DNA from: an uncultured Bacteroidales bacterium | GTDB taxonomy: Bacteria > Bacteroidota > Bacteroidia > Bacteroidales > UBA932 | Assembly (NCBI GenBank): GCA_946405435.1 | Contig: CAMJHF010000002.1 | Span: forward strand, 1-64,000 | DNA length: 64,000 nucleotides | Direction of reading: 5' to 3' | Part shown: positions 47,499 to 56,696 of the stretch, in pieces | How positions within the stretch are numbered: position 1 is the stretch's first letter | Layout: each line of letters starts with the position of its first letter | Notes under the pieces: generated by a model | The model's database searches: none | The model's input: the letters and a program-made list of their open reading frames with translations, nothing else | What the model was told of the DNA's origin: nothing | Made by a program: the position numbers and the translations under genes

Positions 47499-48362
47499 TT
47501 AGCCTTGAATATCAAGGTTTTCCCTGTATTCTGTGGGCGTGAGGGCGTATTGCTGTTTGAAGCTCCGGCTGAAGGATTCACGGGTGGTGAACCCGGATGC
47601 GGCGGCTATGTCTGTGACGCTCATGTCGCGCTTGTTTTTCATGAGGCTGCAGGCGTAATCCAGGCGGCACAGGTTGATGAACTGGGGAAGTGATGTCCCG
47701 TATACGGAGAAAGCCTTTCCTATTTTCTCCTTGCTCAGAGAGTAGTCGTCCATGAGTGTCTGACGGCCGAATGTCGGGTTGAGGTAGAGTTTTTTCTCGG
47801 TTATAGCCTTGCTCAAGAACAGATATAGATGCTCCGAATCCATTTCCTGGATGTCCTTGGGAGTCTGTTCCGGCATTTCGGCCGTTTCCTTCGATTCCTT
47901 TTCTTTGTAGGCCGTAGTCTCGGCCAGCAGCTTGGACAGGGATTCGTTTTTGCGGAGGATGACCTCTCTGGAAGATATTATGTTGACTATCAGGGTGATA
48001 AGGACAATAAGAATCACGAACAAGCCGAAACCGAACCTGTAGTGACTGTCCTCGACCGAATCGGAGAGCGAAAGATAGCGCTTCAGAAGCTCATAGCTGG
48101 AAAGAGTGTCTCCCTGGGCCTCCGCCGCCTGGCTTTGCAGCAGCAAGGCGTCGGCGTATTTGAGCCTGAGGGTGTCCTGGCCGAGATTGCGCTTGAGATT
48201 CTCCAACTCGCTGTACATCAATTCATAATTACCGGCCTGGAATGCCTCGCGGGCGGCGGAGGTGCTCACGTTCTTGCTCCCGCCGCCGTTGGCTCCGGCC
48301 AGCATCGGGAGGGCGATGATGACCGGAAGCACCCAGTGTGGTAATTTGAACTTTGCGGACAT
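47499..48362 (-). CDS. Membrane-bound AraC-family transcription regulator
   Basis: The 287-residue protein starts at ATG 48362 (MSAKFKLPHW), one base into the dipeptidase stop. It has an N-terminal hydrophobic helix or signal, a helical segment of about 80 residues likely outside the cytoplasm, a membrane helix (GLFVILIVLITLIVNII), a charged linker and a C-terminal AraC helix-turn-helix pair ending TPTEYRENL, with VTDIAAASGFTTRESFSRSF as recognition region. This layout suggests a periplasm-sensing regulator; the divergent-free neighbour 44847-47364 unit is a possible target. Confidence 0.8.
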   Translation of the reverse strand: MSAKFKLPHWVLPVIIALPMLAGANGGGSKNVSTSAAREAFQAGNYELMYSELENLKRNLGQDTLRLKYADALLLQSQAAEAQGDTLSSYELLKRYLSLSDSVEDSHYRFGFGLFVILIVLITLIVNIISSREVILRKNESLSKLLAETTAYKEKESKETAEMPEQTPKDIQEMDSEHLYLFLSKAITEKKLYLNPTFGRQTLMDDYSLSKEKIGKAFSVYGTSLPQFINLCRLDYACSLMKNKRDMSVTDIAAASGFTTRESFSRSFKQQYALTPTEYRENLDIQG

Positions 48363-49732
48363 TAGTTCTTCTGCCAATATTTGTAGAACAGTGCGATGCT
48401 TTCCATGCCTCCGAAGAACTGCCCGAGCAGGTAGCTTTCGTTGGGGGAGTGGATGGTGTCGCGCTCCAGTCCGAATCCCATCAGCAGCGGGTCGATGCCG
48501 AGTATCTTCTGGACCTCGGCCAGGACCGCTATGCTGCCGCCGCCGCGGGCGGGTACGGGCTCGACTCCGTACACCTCGCTGATGGCCCTGCTCGCTGCCT
48601 TGTAGGCGCTGCTGCTTATAGGAATCAGGAAGCCGTCGCCTCCCTCGCAGGGGGTGACTTCCACCTTGACGCACTTGGGCGCGATGGCCTTGAAGTGCCT
48701 TGCGAACAGTCTGGTTATCTCCGCACTGCGCTGATTGGGCACCAGGCGCATGGATATCTTGGCGTGCGCCTCGGAGGGTAGGACCGTCTTTGCGCCCTCT
48801 CCTGTGTAGCCGCCCCAGATGCCGCACACGTCAAGGCAGGGACGGATGCCAGTGCGCTCGAGGGTGGTGTAGCCCTTTTCGCCGCGGAGCGCCCTCACGC
48901 CCAGGAACTCTTTGTATTCCTTTTCGTCATAGGGGGCACGCCCGAGCATCTTGCGGTCGGCGCGCGACAGTTCCACCACCTTGTCGTAGAAGCCCGGCAC
49001 CGTCACGCGGCCGTCGGCATCGATCAGGGTCGAAATCATCTCGCACAGCACCTGGATGGGGTTTGCCACGGCTCCGCCGTAATGGCCGCTGTGGAGGTCT
49101 TTGTTCGGGCCGGTGACCTTTACTTCCAGGTAGCTGAGGCCACGCATTCCGCAGTTTATAGAGGGCACCTTGTCGCTTATCATGGTGGTGTCGCTCACCA
49201 GGCAGATATCGGCCGCCAGCATCTTCTTGTGCGCTTTTATCCATGCGGGCAGCGAGGGACTGCCGATTTCTTCTTCGCCCTCGAATATGAACTTTACATT
49301 CTGCTTCAGCTGCCCCGTGCGCACCAGGTATTCGAACGCCTTGATGTGCATGAACAGCTGGCCTTTGTCGTCGTTGGCGCCGCGGCCCCAGATGGCCTCC
49401 CGGCCTGTGGAGTCGGGAGCGATGACGGGCTCGAACGGGTCGGTGCGCCATTTCTCCAGGGGCTCTGCCGGCTGCACGTCATAGTGTCCGTACACCAATA
49501 CCGTGGGTGCGGAGGCATCTATTATCTTCTGCCCGAAGACCACCGGATTGCCGGCTGTTTCCCACAGGCCGGCACTGTCGGCTCCGGCTTCCAGGAGCAG
49601 GGAGCTCAGGCGCTCGGCGCAGGCATACATGTCTGGTTTGTGGTCGGCTTTGGCGCTTACGGAAGGGATGCGCAGCAGGGAGAAGAGTTCTTCGAAGAAC
49701 CGTTCTTTATTTTGGGCGATATAATCTTTCAT
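48362..49732 (-). CDS. M20-family metallopeptidase (dipeptidase)
   Basis: This 456-residue protein starts at ATG 49732 (MKDYIAQNK); an upstream in-frame ATG at 49750 is less likely. M20 motifs are clear: VYGHYDVQP (first metal His and Asp), GRGANDDKGQ (bridging Asp), FEGEEEIGS (catalytic Glu and metal Glu) and a C-terminal metal His in the ARGGGSIAVL region. Size and motifs fit the PepV/CNDP-like dipeptidases. There is no signal peptide, so peptides are cleaved in the cytoplasm. It shares a base with the AraC regulator start. Confidence 0.88.
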   Translation of the reverse strand: MKDYIAQNKERFFEELFSLLRIPSVSAKADHKPDMYACAERLSSLLLEAGADSAGLWETAGNPVVFGQKIIDASAPTVLVYGHYDVQPAEPLEKWRTDPFEPVIAPDSTGREAIWGRGANDDKGQLFMHIKAFEYLVRTGQLKQNVKFIFEGEEEIGSPSLPAWIKAHKKMLAADICLVSDTTMISDKVPSINCGMRGLSYLEVKVTGPNKDLHSGHYGGAVANPIQVLCEMISTLIDADGRVTVPGFYDKVVELSRADRKMLGRAPYDEKEYKEFLGVRALRGEKGYTTLERTGIRPCLDVCGIWGGYTGEGAKTVLPSEAHAKISMRLVPNQRSAEITRLFARHFKAIAPKCVKVEVTPCEGGDGFLIPISSSAYKAASRAISEVYGVEPVPARGGGSIAVLAEVQKILGIDPLLMGFGLERDTIHSPNESYLLGQFFGGMESIALFYKYWQKN

Positions 49733-49757
49733 GGTTGTAAAGTTAAACATAATTCGT

Positions 49758-49765
49758 TAAATTTG
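49758..49765 (+). promoter_or_regulatory. -7 element upstream of the glmM-like gene
   Basis: TAAATTTG at 49758-49765 lies 17 bases before ATG 49783, in the short divergent gap to the dipeptidase gene. A -33 box is not obvious. Confidence 0.5.
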
Positions 49766-49782
49766 TGCATTGACTTTCGATT

Positions 49783-51201
49783 ATGGCACTCATTAAATCC
49801 ATTTCGGGCATCCGTGGAACCATCGGCGGCCCCACCGGGGACAACCTTACCCCTGTTGATATTGTTAAATTCACGTACGCATACTGCAAATGCCTTAAGG
49901 AGCGCAAGGCTCCGTTCGGCGAGCGCTACAAGGTGGTCGTGGGCCGCGACGCCCGCATAAGCGGCGAGATGGTGGAGCAACTGGTGGTGGGCACGCTAAT
50001 ATCCTGCGGAGTGGACGTGGTCCGCTGCGGCTTTGCGAGCACCCCCACCACGGAACTCGCCGTGACCTTCTCGGAGGCCGACGGCGGCATCATCATAACC
50101 GCCAGCCACAACCCCAGGCAGTGGAATGCCCTCAAGCTCCTGAACGAAAAAGGAGAGTTCCTCACGGCAGTGCAGGGCCAGGCCATCCTGGACTGCGCCG
50201 AGTCGGGCGACTTCGATTTTGCGCCGGTCGACGAGATTGGCTGCATCGAGGACCATGACTTCACGGACGAACATATAGACGCTGTGCTGGCCCTGGAGGC
50301 CGTAGACGTGCCCGCCATCAAGGCCGCAGGATTCAAGGTGGTGCTCGACGCCATCAACTCCGTGGGCGGCATCATCATGCCGAGGCTCCTTAAGCGCCTG
50401 GGCGTCAAATGCATAACCCTGAACGGCAACCCCACCGGCGACTTCGCCCACAACCCCGAGCCGCTTCCCGCCAACCTGACGGACCTCAGCGCCACGGTGG
50501 TCCGTGAAAAGGCCGACCTTGGCGTCAGCGTGGACCCCGACGTGGACCGTCTTGCCTTCATCTGCGAGAACGGCGAGCCGTTCGTGGAGGAATACACCCT
50601 GGTGAGCGTAGCCGACTACCTGCTCGACGAGGCCGTGCGCAAGGGCGTGAAGCCTCTGAGCACCGTGTCCAACCTGAGCAGCAGCCGGGCCCTCCGCGAC
50701 GTTACCGAGGCCCACGGAGGCACCTACTATGCCTCCGCTGTCGGCGAAGTCAACGTCACCACCAAGATGCACGAGGTGGGCGCACTGATAGGCGGCGAGG
50801 GCAACGGGGGAGTAATCTATCCCGCATCTCACTGCGGACGCGACGCCATGGTGGGCGTGGCGCTCTTCCTCAGTAACCTGGCCCACAAGAAGATGACTGT
50901 CAGCGCCTACAAGGCGACCCTGCCTCAATACTTCATAGCCAAGAACCGCATAGACCTGAGCGACAAGGCTCTCATCGACCGCATCCTTGAGGCCATGAAG
51001 GAGCACTACAAGGATGAGAAGGTGAATACCATCGACGGCGTCAAGATTGACTTTGAGGCCACACGCCGCTGGGTGCATCTGCGCCGTTCCAACACCGAGC
51101 CTATCATCCGCATCTATTCCGAGGCTCCCACCCAGGAGCAGGCGGAGTCGCTGGCCCGGGAAGTGGTGAGCCTTGCCAATGAAGTGATAGCAAATGTTTA
51201 G
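49783..51201 (+). CDS. glmM: Phosphoglucosamine mutase-like phosphohexomutase
   Basis: This 472-residue protein has SISGIRGTIGG at the N-terminus, the phosphoserine loop TASHNP (Ser108), the metal loop SVDPDVDRLAF and the phosphate-binding loop RRSNTEPIIR. The Bacteroidetes GlmM form has this length and start. GlmM makes glucosamine 1-phosphate for UDP-GlcNAc; phosphomannomutase activity is also possible. The following gene overlaps its end by eight bases, suggesting cell-wall sugar metabolism for the pair. Confidence 0.82.
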   Translation: MALIKSISGIRGTIGGPTGDNLTPVDIVKFTYAYCKCLKERKAPFGERYKVVVGRDARISGEMVEQLVVGTLISCGVDVVRCGFASTPTTELAVTFSEADGGIIITASHNPRQWNALKLLNEKGEFLTAVQGQAILDCAESGDFDFAPVDEIGCIEDHDFTDEHIDAVLALEAVDVPAIKAAGFKVVLDAINSVGGIIMPRLLKRLGVKCITLNGNPTGDFAHNPEPLPANLTDLSATVVREKADLGVSVDPDVDRLAFICENGEPFVEEYTLVSVADYLLDEAVRKGVKPLSTVSNLSSSRALRDVTEAHGGTYYASAVGEVNVTTKMHEVGALIGGEGNGGVIYPASHCGRDAMVGVALFLSNLAHKKMTVSAYKATLPQYFIAKNRIDLSDKALIDRILEAMKEHYKDEKVNTIDGVKIDFEATRRWVHLRRSNTEPIIRIYSEAPTQEQAESLAREVVSLANEVIANV

Positions 51202-52249
51202 TTTCCGCACTACGCCTATAGGCGATCAGCTCGACAAGAGCCTTGTGGACGGCCGCGTAGGGTGCTTCTGCTCTCCGGGCAGCTGGGAAGGCATGGGCGG
51301 CTCTCTCACAGGGCTGTTCAGCTCGCGCGGCAATCTCGCCCGCGTGTTCGCTCCCGCAGCGCCCGAGTTCTCGCCGGATGCCGGCCATATAGATTTCAAT
51401 CTCGAAGACCTGGAGGACCTTGACGCCGTGGTCGTTGACGTCCAGGATGTGGGTTCCCGCTACTTCGGTATAACCCGTGACGTGCTCCGGCTCCTGAGTT
51501 TCCGTGCGCGCATGGAGGAGGGTCCTTCGATTTATATAATAGACCATATCAATCCTGCCGGCAGGGTGGTGGAAGGCACGATTCCGGTGCTCGAGCCGGA
51601 GCTCTGGACGCCCAAAGTAGCTCACCGGCACGGACTTACGCTGGGCGAGCTGTGCAATCTGTACTGTACGGAGATCGGCGCCCGCTTCCCCCTTCACATC
51701 ATTTCGGCCCTGTGCAGCGAGGTGGGCAGGGACCTTCTGCCCTGGACTGTCGCACCCGCCCCTGATTTCCCTGGGATGTTCACTTGCGACATGTACAGCG
51801 GCGGCGGCCTGTGGACTGAAACATCCATAACTCCCGGCATAGGCACTCCGCGCCCGTATGAGTATATAGGTGCGCCGTTCCTGTCCAATTCGGCCGTTCC
51901 TCCGAGTCCGCAGGGCGTGCTCATGCGCCCCTGCTCCTTCACTCCGGCCTACGGGTTGTATGCCGGGCAGGAATGTGTGGGATATCAGATAGTTATGCTT
52001 CCTGGCACGCAGTACCACTCCTTCCTTCACACCGTGCAGCTCATGCGCTGGTTCGCAGACCGGGACTCCCGTTTCGAGTTGTCGCCGGCGCTGCTGGACC
52101 GTATAAACGATCCTGTGGTGAGCGAGTACCTGCGCGGAGCCATAACCTTCGATATCGTGCAGGAGCACGTCAAACTCGAAGAGCAAAAATGGATACGCAA
52201 GGCCAAGCGCTTCCTGCTCTACGAGGATGCCCCATATAGAATAAAATAG
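51194..52249 (+). CDS. DUF1343/NamZ-like exo-beta-N-acetylmuramidase family protein
   Basis: The 351-residue protein matches the DUF1343 family: VVVDVQDVGSRYFG, IIDHINPAGRVVEG, a later HGLTLGELCNLY and the GIGTPRPYEYIGAPF motif. NamZ enzymes remove MurNAc from the non-reducing ends of peptidoglycan fragments. This one is shorter than the usual ~400 residues, starts directly at the domain and has no signal peptide, so it may act in the cytoplasm on recycled muropeptides, or it may no longer be active. Its overlap with the GlmM-like gene supports an amino-sugar role. Confidence 0.78.
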   Translation: MFSFRTTPIGDQLDKSLVDGRVGCFCSPGSWEGMGGSLTGLFSSRGNLARVFAPAAPEFSPDAGHIDFNLEDLEDLDAVVVDVQDVGSRYFGITRDVLRLLSFRARMEEGPSIYIIDHINPAGRVVEGTIPVLEPELWTPKVAHRHGLTLGELCNLYCTEIGARFPLHIISALCSEVGRDLLPWTVAPAPDFPGMFTCDMYSGGGLWTETSITPGIGTPRPYEYIGAPFLSNSAVPPSPQGVLMRPCSFTPAYGLYAGQECVGYQIVMLPGTQYHSFLHTVQLMRWFADRDSRFELSPALLDRINDPVVSEYLRGAITFDIVQEHVKLEEQKWIRKAKRFLLYEDAPYRIK

Positions 52250-52261
52250 TTTCAAGGCAAT

Positions 52262-55200
52262 ATGAAAAAGTTAGTGCTTTTTACAGGTTTGCTTCTCCCG
52301 CTTCTGTTTGCTTGCAGAGAAGAAATTGAACAGCCGGAACCTACACCGGCAGTCTCTGGAACCATCACCCTTACGGCCAGGCTTCCGGAAGCCAAAACCG
52401 AGTTGGGCGAAACGTCCGGCACCGTCACTCCGGTGCTCTGGAACCAGGAAGACGAGCTCTGGGTCCGTTCAGGAGCCCAGGAAGCCGGAACACCCGGCGG
52501 CCGCTTCACGACCTCCGCTTCCGGTCTGTCCGAGAACCGCAAGGTGGCCACCTTCAAGGGCGAAGCCCCATCCAGCGGCCCCTATGTGGCGGTTTACCCT
52601 TATTCTGCCGTAGTGGAAGGCTCGTCCAACAGCGAGGTCATATTCAATCTCCCCAAAGTGCAGAACTTCACGGAAGGCAGCTACGATCCTTCCTGCAATG
52701 TCACCGTGGGGGCATGGGCTTCCGGCACATCGTTCAGCATGAGCAATCTGTTCGGCCTCCTGAGGCTTAAATTCACGGGAACGGCTACGGTCAAGACTAT
52801 AGTCGTGAGCGACAACAATACCTCGTCCGTCCTCTGGGGCGCGGGACGCGTGCCGATAACTTCCAACACCGTCGGCGAAGCCTCCCTGTCCAACGACGGC
52901 GCCGACAATAACGTGCTCACGCTCAGCTGCGGCGAGGGAGTGACCCTTGGCAGCGAGCCCAAGGAGTTCTACCTGGTGGTTCCCGCCGGGGCGTTCTCCA
53001 GCGGCTTCAACTGCACTCTCTATGACCTTGCCGACGCAGTCATAAGCACTGTCAAGACAGACAAAGACTGCACCATCAGCCGCGGGCACATTACCACCAT
53101 GTCCTCCGCCGGCACCGAGCCGGAGCTGTTCAGCGGCGGCAAGGGCACCGAAGCGGAGCCATACCTGATAACCACGGTCCAGGACCTCAAGGACCTGTCT
53201 TCGTATACCAATTCTACCGACGCCTCCAAGTTTACAGGGGCCTTCTACAAGCAGACGGCCAATATCGACATGAAGGGCGTCAGCTTTGTCCCTGTGGCGC
53301 AGAACGGCGAATTTACTGGCTCGTACCAGTCCGACGGTTTCGCGGTGAGCAACCTCAAGATTGCTTCCACCGTCTCCAAGCCCGCCGGCTTTATAGCCAA
53401 GGCCAAGGGCGCCACGCTGCGCGGCCTTGTGCTCGCAGATGCGGACATCGACAGCAAGTATGTCTACTGCGGTGGACTTATCGGCTATGCAACATCCTGT
53501 ACGATAGAGGATTGCACGGTCTCCGGCCAGGTGCGCCAGTACACCAGCGGCATCACTGTCGGGGAGGCCAACGTGGGCTACTCCGGAGGTCTTGTGGGCT
53601 GGATGGACCAGACTGCTATAAAGAACTGCACCCTTGACGGCGAGGCCACGTTCTACGGCAAGTTCAGCGGCGGCTGCATAGGCTACGCCAAGAATTCCAC
53701 CATCGAGAACTGCCGTGTCACCAAGGAGCATACGATCAATGTGTATTACCACTTCGCAGGCGGTATAGTCGGCAAGACCGAGGGCGGCGACACCCTCATC
53801 AAGGGCTGCTCATTCGAGGGCAACCTCACCAACACGGGCTACATCCTCGGCGGTATCGTGGGCGAACTGATGGGCGGCCGCGTAGAGCAGTGCGTATTCG
53901 GCAGCTACGGCAAGATGGGCTCCGACAAGTACTTCGTGGGCGGCATCGTGGGTGCGGCTGTGCCTGTGTATGAGATAGTCATCGACCACTGCGCAACCTA
54001 TGGCGTGGTGAACGGTCAGTATTCAGTGGGCGCCGTTGTAGGCTACACCGGCTTCCTTACCGCTACTCCCGGCAAGATAAGCAACGCCACCAAGCCTGTA
54101 ACCATATCCAGCTGCGCCTCCATCGGCACCACCGTGACGGCCACCGGCAACAACGGCGGCTCCAACGCCTACTCGCTGGTCACCGGCATCTGCGGCTGGA
54201 CGCACGGCAGCAGCGTCACTACCATCAAGGGCTGCTATACGGCACCCACCCTCATCCAGACCACTTCCGTCGGCAACAGGGGAGCGCTGGGCGGCATAAG
54301 CGGCTACCAGAACTGCACCGGCACCACGGTGTACGAGAACTGCTATTCCACCATCACTCCTTCCAACCTGCTCAACCGCGGCGAGAGGGTTACCGACGTG
54401 AGCGGCGACTGCTTCTACGGAGCCATCTACGCCCGCTGCACCAAGGCCACCACCGTGCGCAACTGCTTCTGGGATGAGGCCATGCCCAAGATAGGTCCCG
54501 CCGAGGGCCAGACCACGGAAAGCGGCAACCAGGCCCTCTCCACGGCCCAGCTCACCGACGGCACCCTCCTCTCAAAGCTCCAGGCCACGGCCAACGGCAC
54601 CACATGGGTAAGGGGCTCCAACGGCCTGCCCACCATCGACGGCCTTCCTGCCGACCCCAACGTCAAGCCCAAGGCCGCCAAGCGCCTTAGCGTGATAGGG
54701 GACTCGATATCAACCTTCAGGGGATGGATTCCCGGCGGCTATTCCTCTCATTATCCTGCGGTCGACGGCACCTTGACGCTTGTCAACGAGACCTACTGGT
54801 ACCGTCTGGTCCACGACTACATGAAGGACTGCGAGTTCGACACCAACATCGCCTTCTCCGGCTCCACGGTCACCAATACCACCGACGCCAACTACAAGGC
54901 CAAGTACGGCAGCGGCTCTCCCGCAGCCTGGTTCAAGAAGGACTTCACCACCCGCTTCACGGAGTGCGGCGGTATGGGCAGCCCTGATATCATCCTGATC
55001 CACGGCGGCACCAACGACTGGGCCCACAATGCCGACCCTCTGGCTCCCGGCGTGGCCATACGCAACGACGCTTCCAACGCCTACGGCGGTACCAAGCCCT
55101 CTGATTCCATCATGGCTTCCATCTACGCCACCGCCGATGCCGCCAAGACGCGCAGCGCCATAAACGCCCTGCCCGACGGCACTTTCTGCGAGGCCTATGT

Positions 55201-55525
55201 CAAGCTCATGTGCCAGATCAAGGAGCGCTATCCTAAGTGCAAGGTTGTTTGCATCATCGGCGACTACCTGAGCCAGAGCATCGAGCAGTCGATACTCGAA
55301 ATAGCCGGCCACTACGGTGCCAAGACCGTCAACCTGTTCAGGGTGAACGGTTTCAACGACCTGGGCGGCTACAGCCCCTCCACCCTTAGCAACAAGGGCA
55401 CCCAGCCAAACATGCCCAAGCATGACTACAACGGTGATGTGGGCGGCTGCCACCCCGGCTCCCAGTGCATGAAGTTCATCGCCGAAAAGATTTACACCGA
55501 GCTCGGCGCCTGGCTGGAGGAATAA
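52262..55525 (+). CDS. Surface lipoprotein with fimbrillin-like module, beta-helix and C-terminal SGNH hydrolase
   Basis: The 1087-residue protein has a lipobox LLFAC. The N-terminus resembles the fimbrillin-like module (AKTELGETSGTV, YVAVYPYS). A beta-helix region with GLUG-like turns runs from about 300 to 800. The last ~270 residues are an SGNH/GDSL hydrolase: block I SVIGDSISTF, block III IHGGTNDW and block V GGCHPGSQ. Such domains act as carbohydrate esterases or lipases. Unlike the other fimbrillin-like lipoproteins here it has no small ORF in front: it begins 12 bases after the NamZ-like gene. Confidence 0.82.
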   Translation: MKKLVLFTGLLLPLLFACREEIEQPEPTPAVSGTITLTARLPEAKTELGETSGTVTPVLWNQEDELWVRSGAQEAGTPGGRFTTSASGLSENRKVATFKGEAPSSGPYVAVYPYSAVVEGSSNSEVIFNLPKVQNFTEGSYDPSCNVTVGAWASGTSFSMSNLFGLLRLKFTGTATVKTIVVSDNNTSSVLWGAGRVPITSNTVGEASLSNDGADNNVLTLSCGEGVTLGSEPKEFYLVVPAGAFSSGFNCTLYDLADAVISTVKTDKDCTISRGHITTMSSAGTEPELFSGGKGTEAEPYLITTVQDLKDLSSYTNSTDASKFTGAFYKQTANIDMKGVSFVPVAQNGEFTGSYQSDGFAVSNLKIASTVSKPAGFIAKAKGATLRGLVLADADIDSKYVYCGGLIGYATSCTIEDCTVSGQVRQYTSGITVGEANVGYSGGLVGWMDQTAIKNCTLDGEATFYGKFSGGCIGYAKNSTIENCRVTKEHTINVYYHFAGGIVGKTEGGDTLIKGCSFEGNLTNTGYILGGIVGELMGGRVEQCVFGSYGKMGSDKYFVGGIVGAAVPVYEIVIDHCATYGVVNGQYSVGAVVGYTGFLTATPGKISNATKPVTISSCASIGTTVTATGNNGGSNAYSLVTGICGWTHGSSVTTIKGCYTAPTLIQTTSVGNRGALGGISGYQNCTGTTVYENCYSTITPSNLLNRGERVTDVSGDCFYGAIYARCTKATTVRNCFWDEAMPKIGPAEGQTTESGNQALSTAQLTDGTLLSKLQATANGTTWVRGSNGLPTIDGLPADPNVKPKAAKRLSVIGDSISTFRGWIPGGYSSHYPAVDGTLTLVNETYWYRLVHDYMKDCEFDTNIAFSGSTVTNTTDANYKAKYGSGSPAAWFKKDFTTRFTECGGMGSPDIILIHGGTNDWAHNADPLAPGVAIRNDASNAYGGTKPSDSIMASIYATADAAKTRSAINALPDGTFCEAYVKLMCQIKERYPKCKVVCIIGDYLSQSIEQSILEIAGHYGAKTVNLFRVNGFNDLGGYSPSTLSNKGTQPNMPKHDYNGDVGGCHPGSQCMKFIAEKIYTELGAWLEE

Positions 55526-55554
55526 CTAGCGCCAGCCTTGGCTTCCTCCCGCCG

Positions 55555-55588
55555 TTTGTCCTCAAAACCGGTCCTCTGCGAGGACAAA
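55555..55588 (+). terminator. Hairpin downstream of the SGNH lipoprotein gene
   Basis: TTTGTCCTC (55555-55563) pairs with GAGGACAAA (55580-55588); an alternative, GTCCTC/GAGGAC around TGC, uses 55571-55585. Only a weak T-run follows, so it may be a poor terminator or a structured 3' end. Confidence 0.45.
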
Positions 55589-55690
55589 CGTCGTTTTACC
55601 CGGTGTACCTATAGGCATACATAAGTCTTGTCTGTTGAAGTCCATACGTCACTAGGCGGTTAAAAATACAAAAATGAATGGCGCGTGGGG

Positions 55691-55720
55691 TTGTTTTATC
55701 GCCATAATTGCGTATATTTG
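55691..55720 (+). promoter_or_regulatory. Bacteroidetes-type promoter in the gene-free stretch before the toxin-antitoxin pair
   Basis: TTG at 55691-55693 and TATATTTG at 55713-55720 match the -33/-7 pattern. The next coding start is more than 300 bases downstream, so it probably drives a non-coding transcript or a very long leader. The spacer contains the block TATCGCCATAATTG that recurs at 56832. Confidence 0.6.
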
Positions 55721-55726
55721 CCAAGT

Positions 55727-55985
55727 CTTTAGGGACGCTAAAAGTTTGTATACCGTGGCACCTTGAGTCCACAAAGCGAGTTGGGTTATATCGTGCCTGG
55801 CTCGCTTTGTGGTTTTTAGGAGGACCGCATATTTAGTTGGCAACACCAAGCCGGAACTCTGGCGGGATTAAGTTCCCTGGCCCCTGGATAGGAATCTGGT
55901 AAACTATTTAGGACAAGGGTCAGGAAATCCGCCACCGGCGGTGTTGCCTTTATTAAGGAACTTGCTTCCTGACTGTGGTGCGGCG
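55727..55985 (+). ncRNA. Candidate structured RNA 1
   Basis: No ORF is supported here. Predicted stems: CCACAAAGCGAG (55769-55780) with CTCGCTTTGTGG (55801-55812); GGCAACACC (55839-55847) with GGTGTTGCC (55940-55948); GGAACT (55853-55858) with AGTTCC (55871-55876); and GTCAGGAA (55919-55926) with TTCCTGAC (55966-55973). The last two long-range stems may compete. It contains TGGATAGGAATCTGGTAAA at 55885-55903, repeated with one change in candidate RNA 2. Could be a leader RNA or a known class such as 6S-like RNA; family not identified. The 3' end is a guess. Confidence 0.4.
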
Positions 55986-55998
55986 AGACGTTTGGATA

Positions 55999-56019
55999 AC
56001 ATAAGAATATTTCTTATGT
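55999..56019. promoter_or_regulatory. Palindromic operator of the ParD/ParE operon
   Basis: ACATAAGAA (55999-56007) and TTCTTATGT (56011-56019) form a perfect 9-bp inverted repeat with a three-base centre, 22 bases before the antitoxin start. Ribbon-helix-helix antitoxins repress their own promoter at such sites. Confidence 0.6.
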
Positions 56020-56041
56020 ATGCACAATAATGTTGATTGTT

Positions 56042-56278
56042 ATGAAAACTACTACAGTAGCGCTGGGAAGTCATTTTGATGAATTCATACAGGCAAGTGT
56101 GCTTGGAGGCAGATATGCAAATGCCAGTGAAGTCATTCGTGCCGGGCTCAGGAGGCTGGAAGAAGATGAACGCAGGATTGCCGCGCTCCGTGCCTCCATT
56201 GAAGAAGGCGAGGCAAGTGGCTATGTGGAAGATTTTGATTTTGAGGCTCATCTGAGCAATTTGAAAAAACAAAAGTAA
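56042..56278 (+). CDS. parD: ParD-family ribbon-helix-helix antitoxin
   Basis: This 78-residue protein starts at ATG 56042 (MKTTTVALG); a frame extension to 56030 is less likely. The N-terminus forms the strand and helix-turn-helix of a ribbon-helix-helix DNA-binding domain (FIQASVLGGRYANASEVIRAGLR is the family signature region, residues 15-37). The acidic C-terminal tail (EEGEASGYVEDFDFEAH) would wrap the toxin. Its stop shares one base with the toxin ATG, the usual arrangement for tightly coupled type II pairs. Confidence 0.88.
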   Translation: MKTTTVALGSHFDEFIQASVLGGRYANASEVIRAGLRRLEEDERRIAALRASIEEGEASGYVEDFDFEAHLSNLKKQK

Positions 56279-56574
56279 TGAGCAAGTATCATATTTCCAG
56301 GAAGGCGATTGAGGATTTGGAGGGAATTTGGAAATATACTGCAAGTGAATGGTTAGAAGAACAGGCCTCGGACTACTATCGTCAATTGTACATATCTATC
56401 AGGAATCTTGCAACCATTCAGCCTTATCTCCGTAGGGACTTTAGCGTGATAAGCCCAGGACTATTGGGCTTTATGGAAGGACATCACATCATATTCTTCA
56501 AAAAGCATAGTGATGGTTCCGTCTGGGTAGACAGAATCCTGCACGAGAAGATGGTTTTTCATAGGTATCTTTAA
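56278..56574 (+). CDS. parE: RelE/ParE-family toxin
   Basis: This 98-residue protein has the ParE pattern: YHISRKAIEDLEGIWKY at the start, YLRRDF, then GHHIIFFKKHSDGSVWVDRILHEKM in the C-terminal sheet. ParE toxins poison DNA gyrase; RelE relatives cut mRNA. The ParD partner and the bulk of the motifs favour the ParE branch. It overlaps the antitoxin stop by one base. The pair marks the left end of the AT-rich accessory region. Confidence 0.85.
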   Translation: MSKYHISRKAIEDLEGIWKYTASEWLEEQASDYYRQLYISIRNLATIQPYLRRDFSVISPGLLGFMEGHHIIFFKKHSDGSVWVDRILHEKMVFHRYL

Positions 56575-56696
56575 TCGGTCAGTGGACACTTTGTGTATTG
56601 ATCGGCAAAATCTTTTCGATCAGGAAAACAACTGACAGCTTTCTTTTCCTGTGTTGTCGGTTCTTTTTTCAAATACATTTCTTATATTTGTAGGTG

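Noticed and set aside
55727..55985. tmRNA or RNase P RNA
   Set aside because: The conserved tRNA-like ends and RNase P core motifs are absent.
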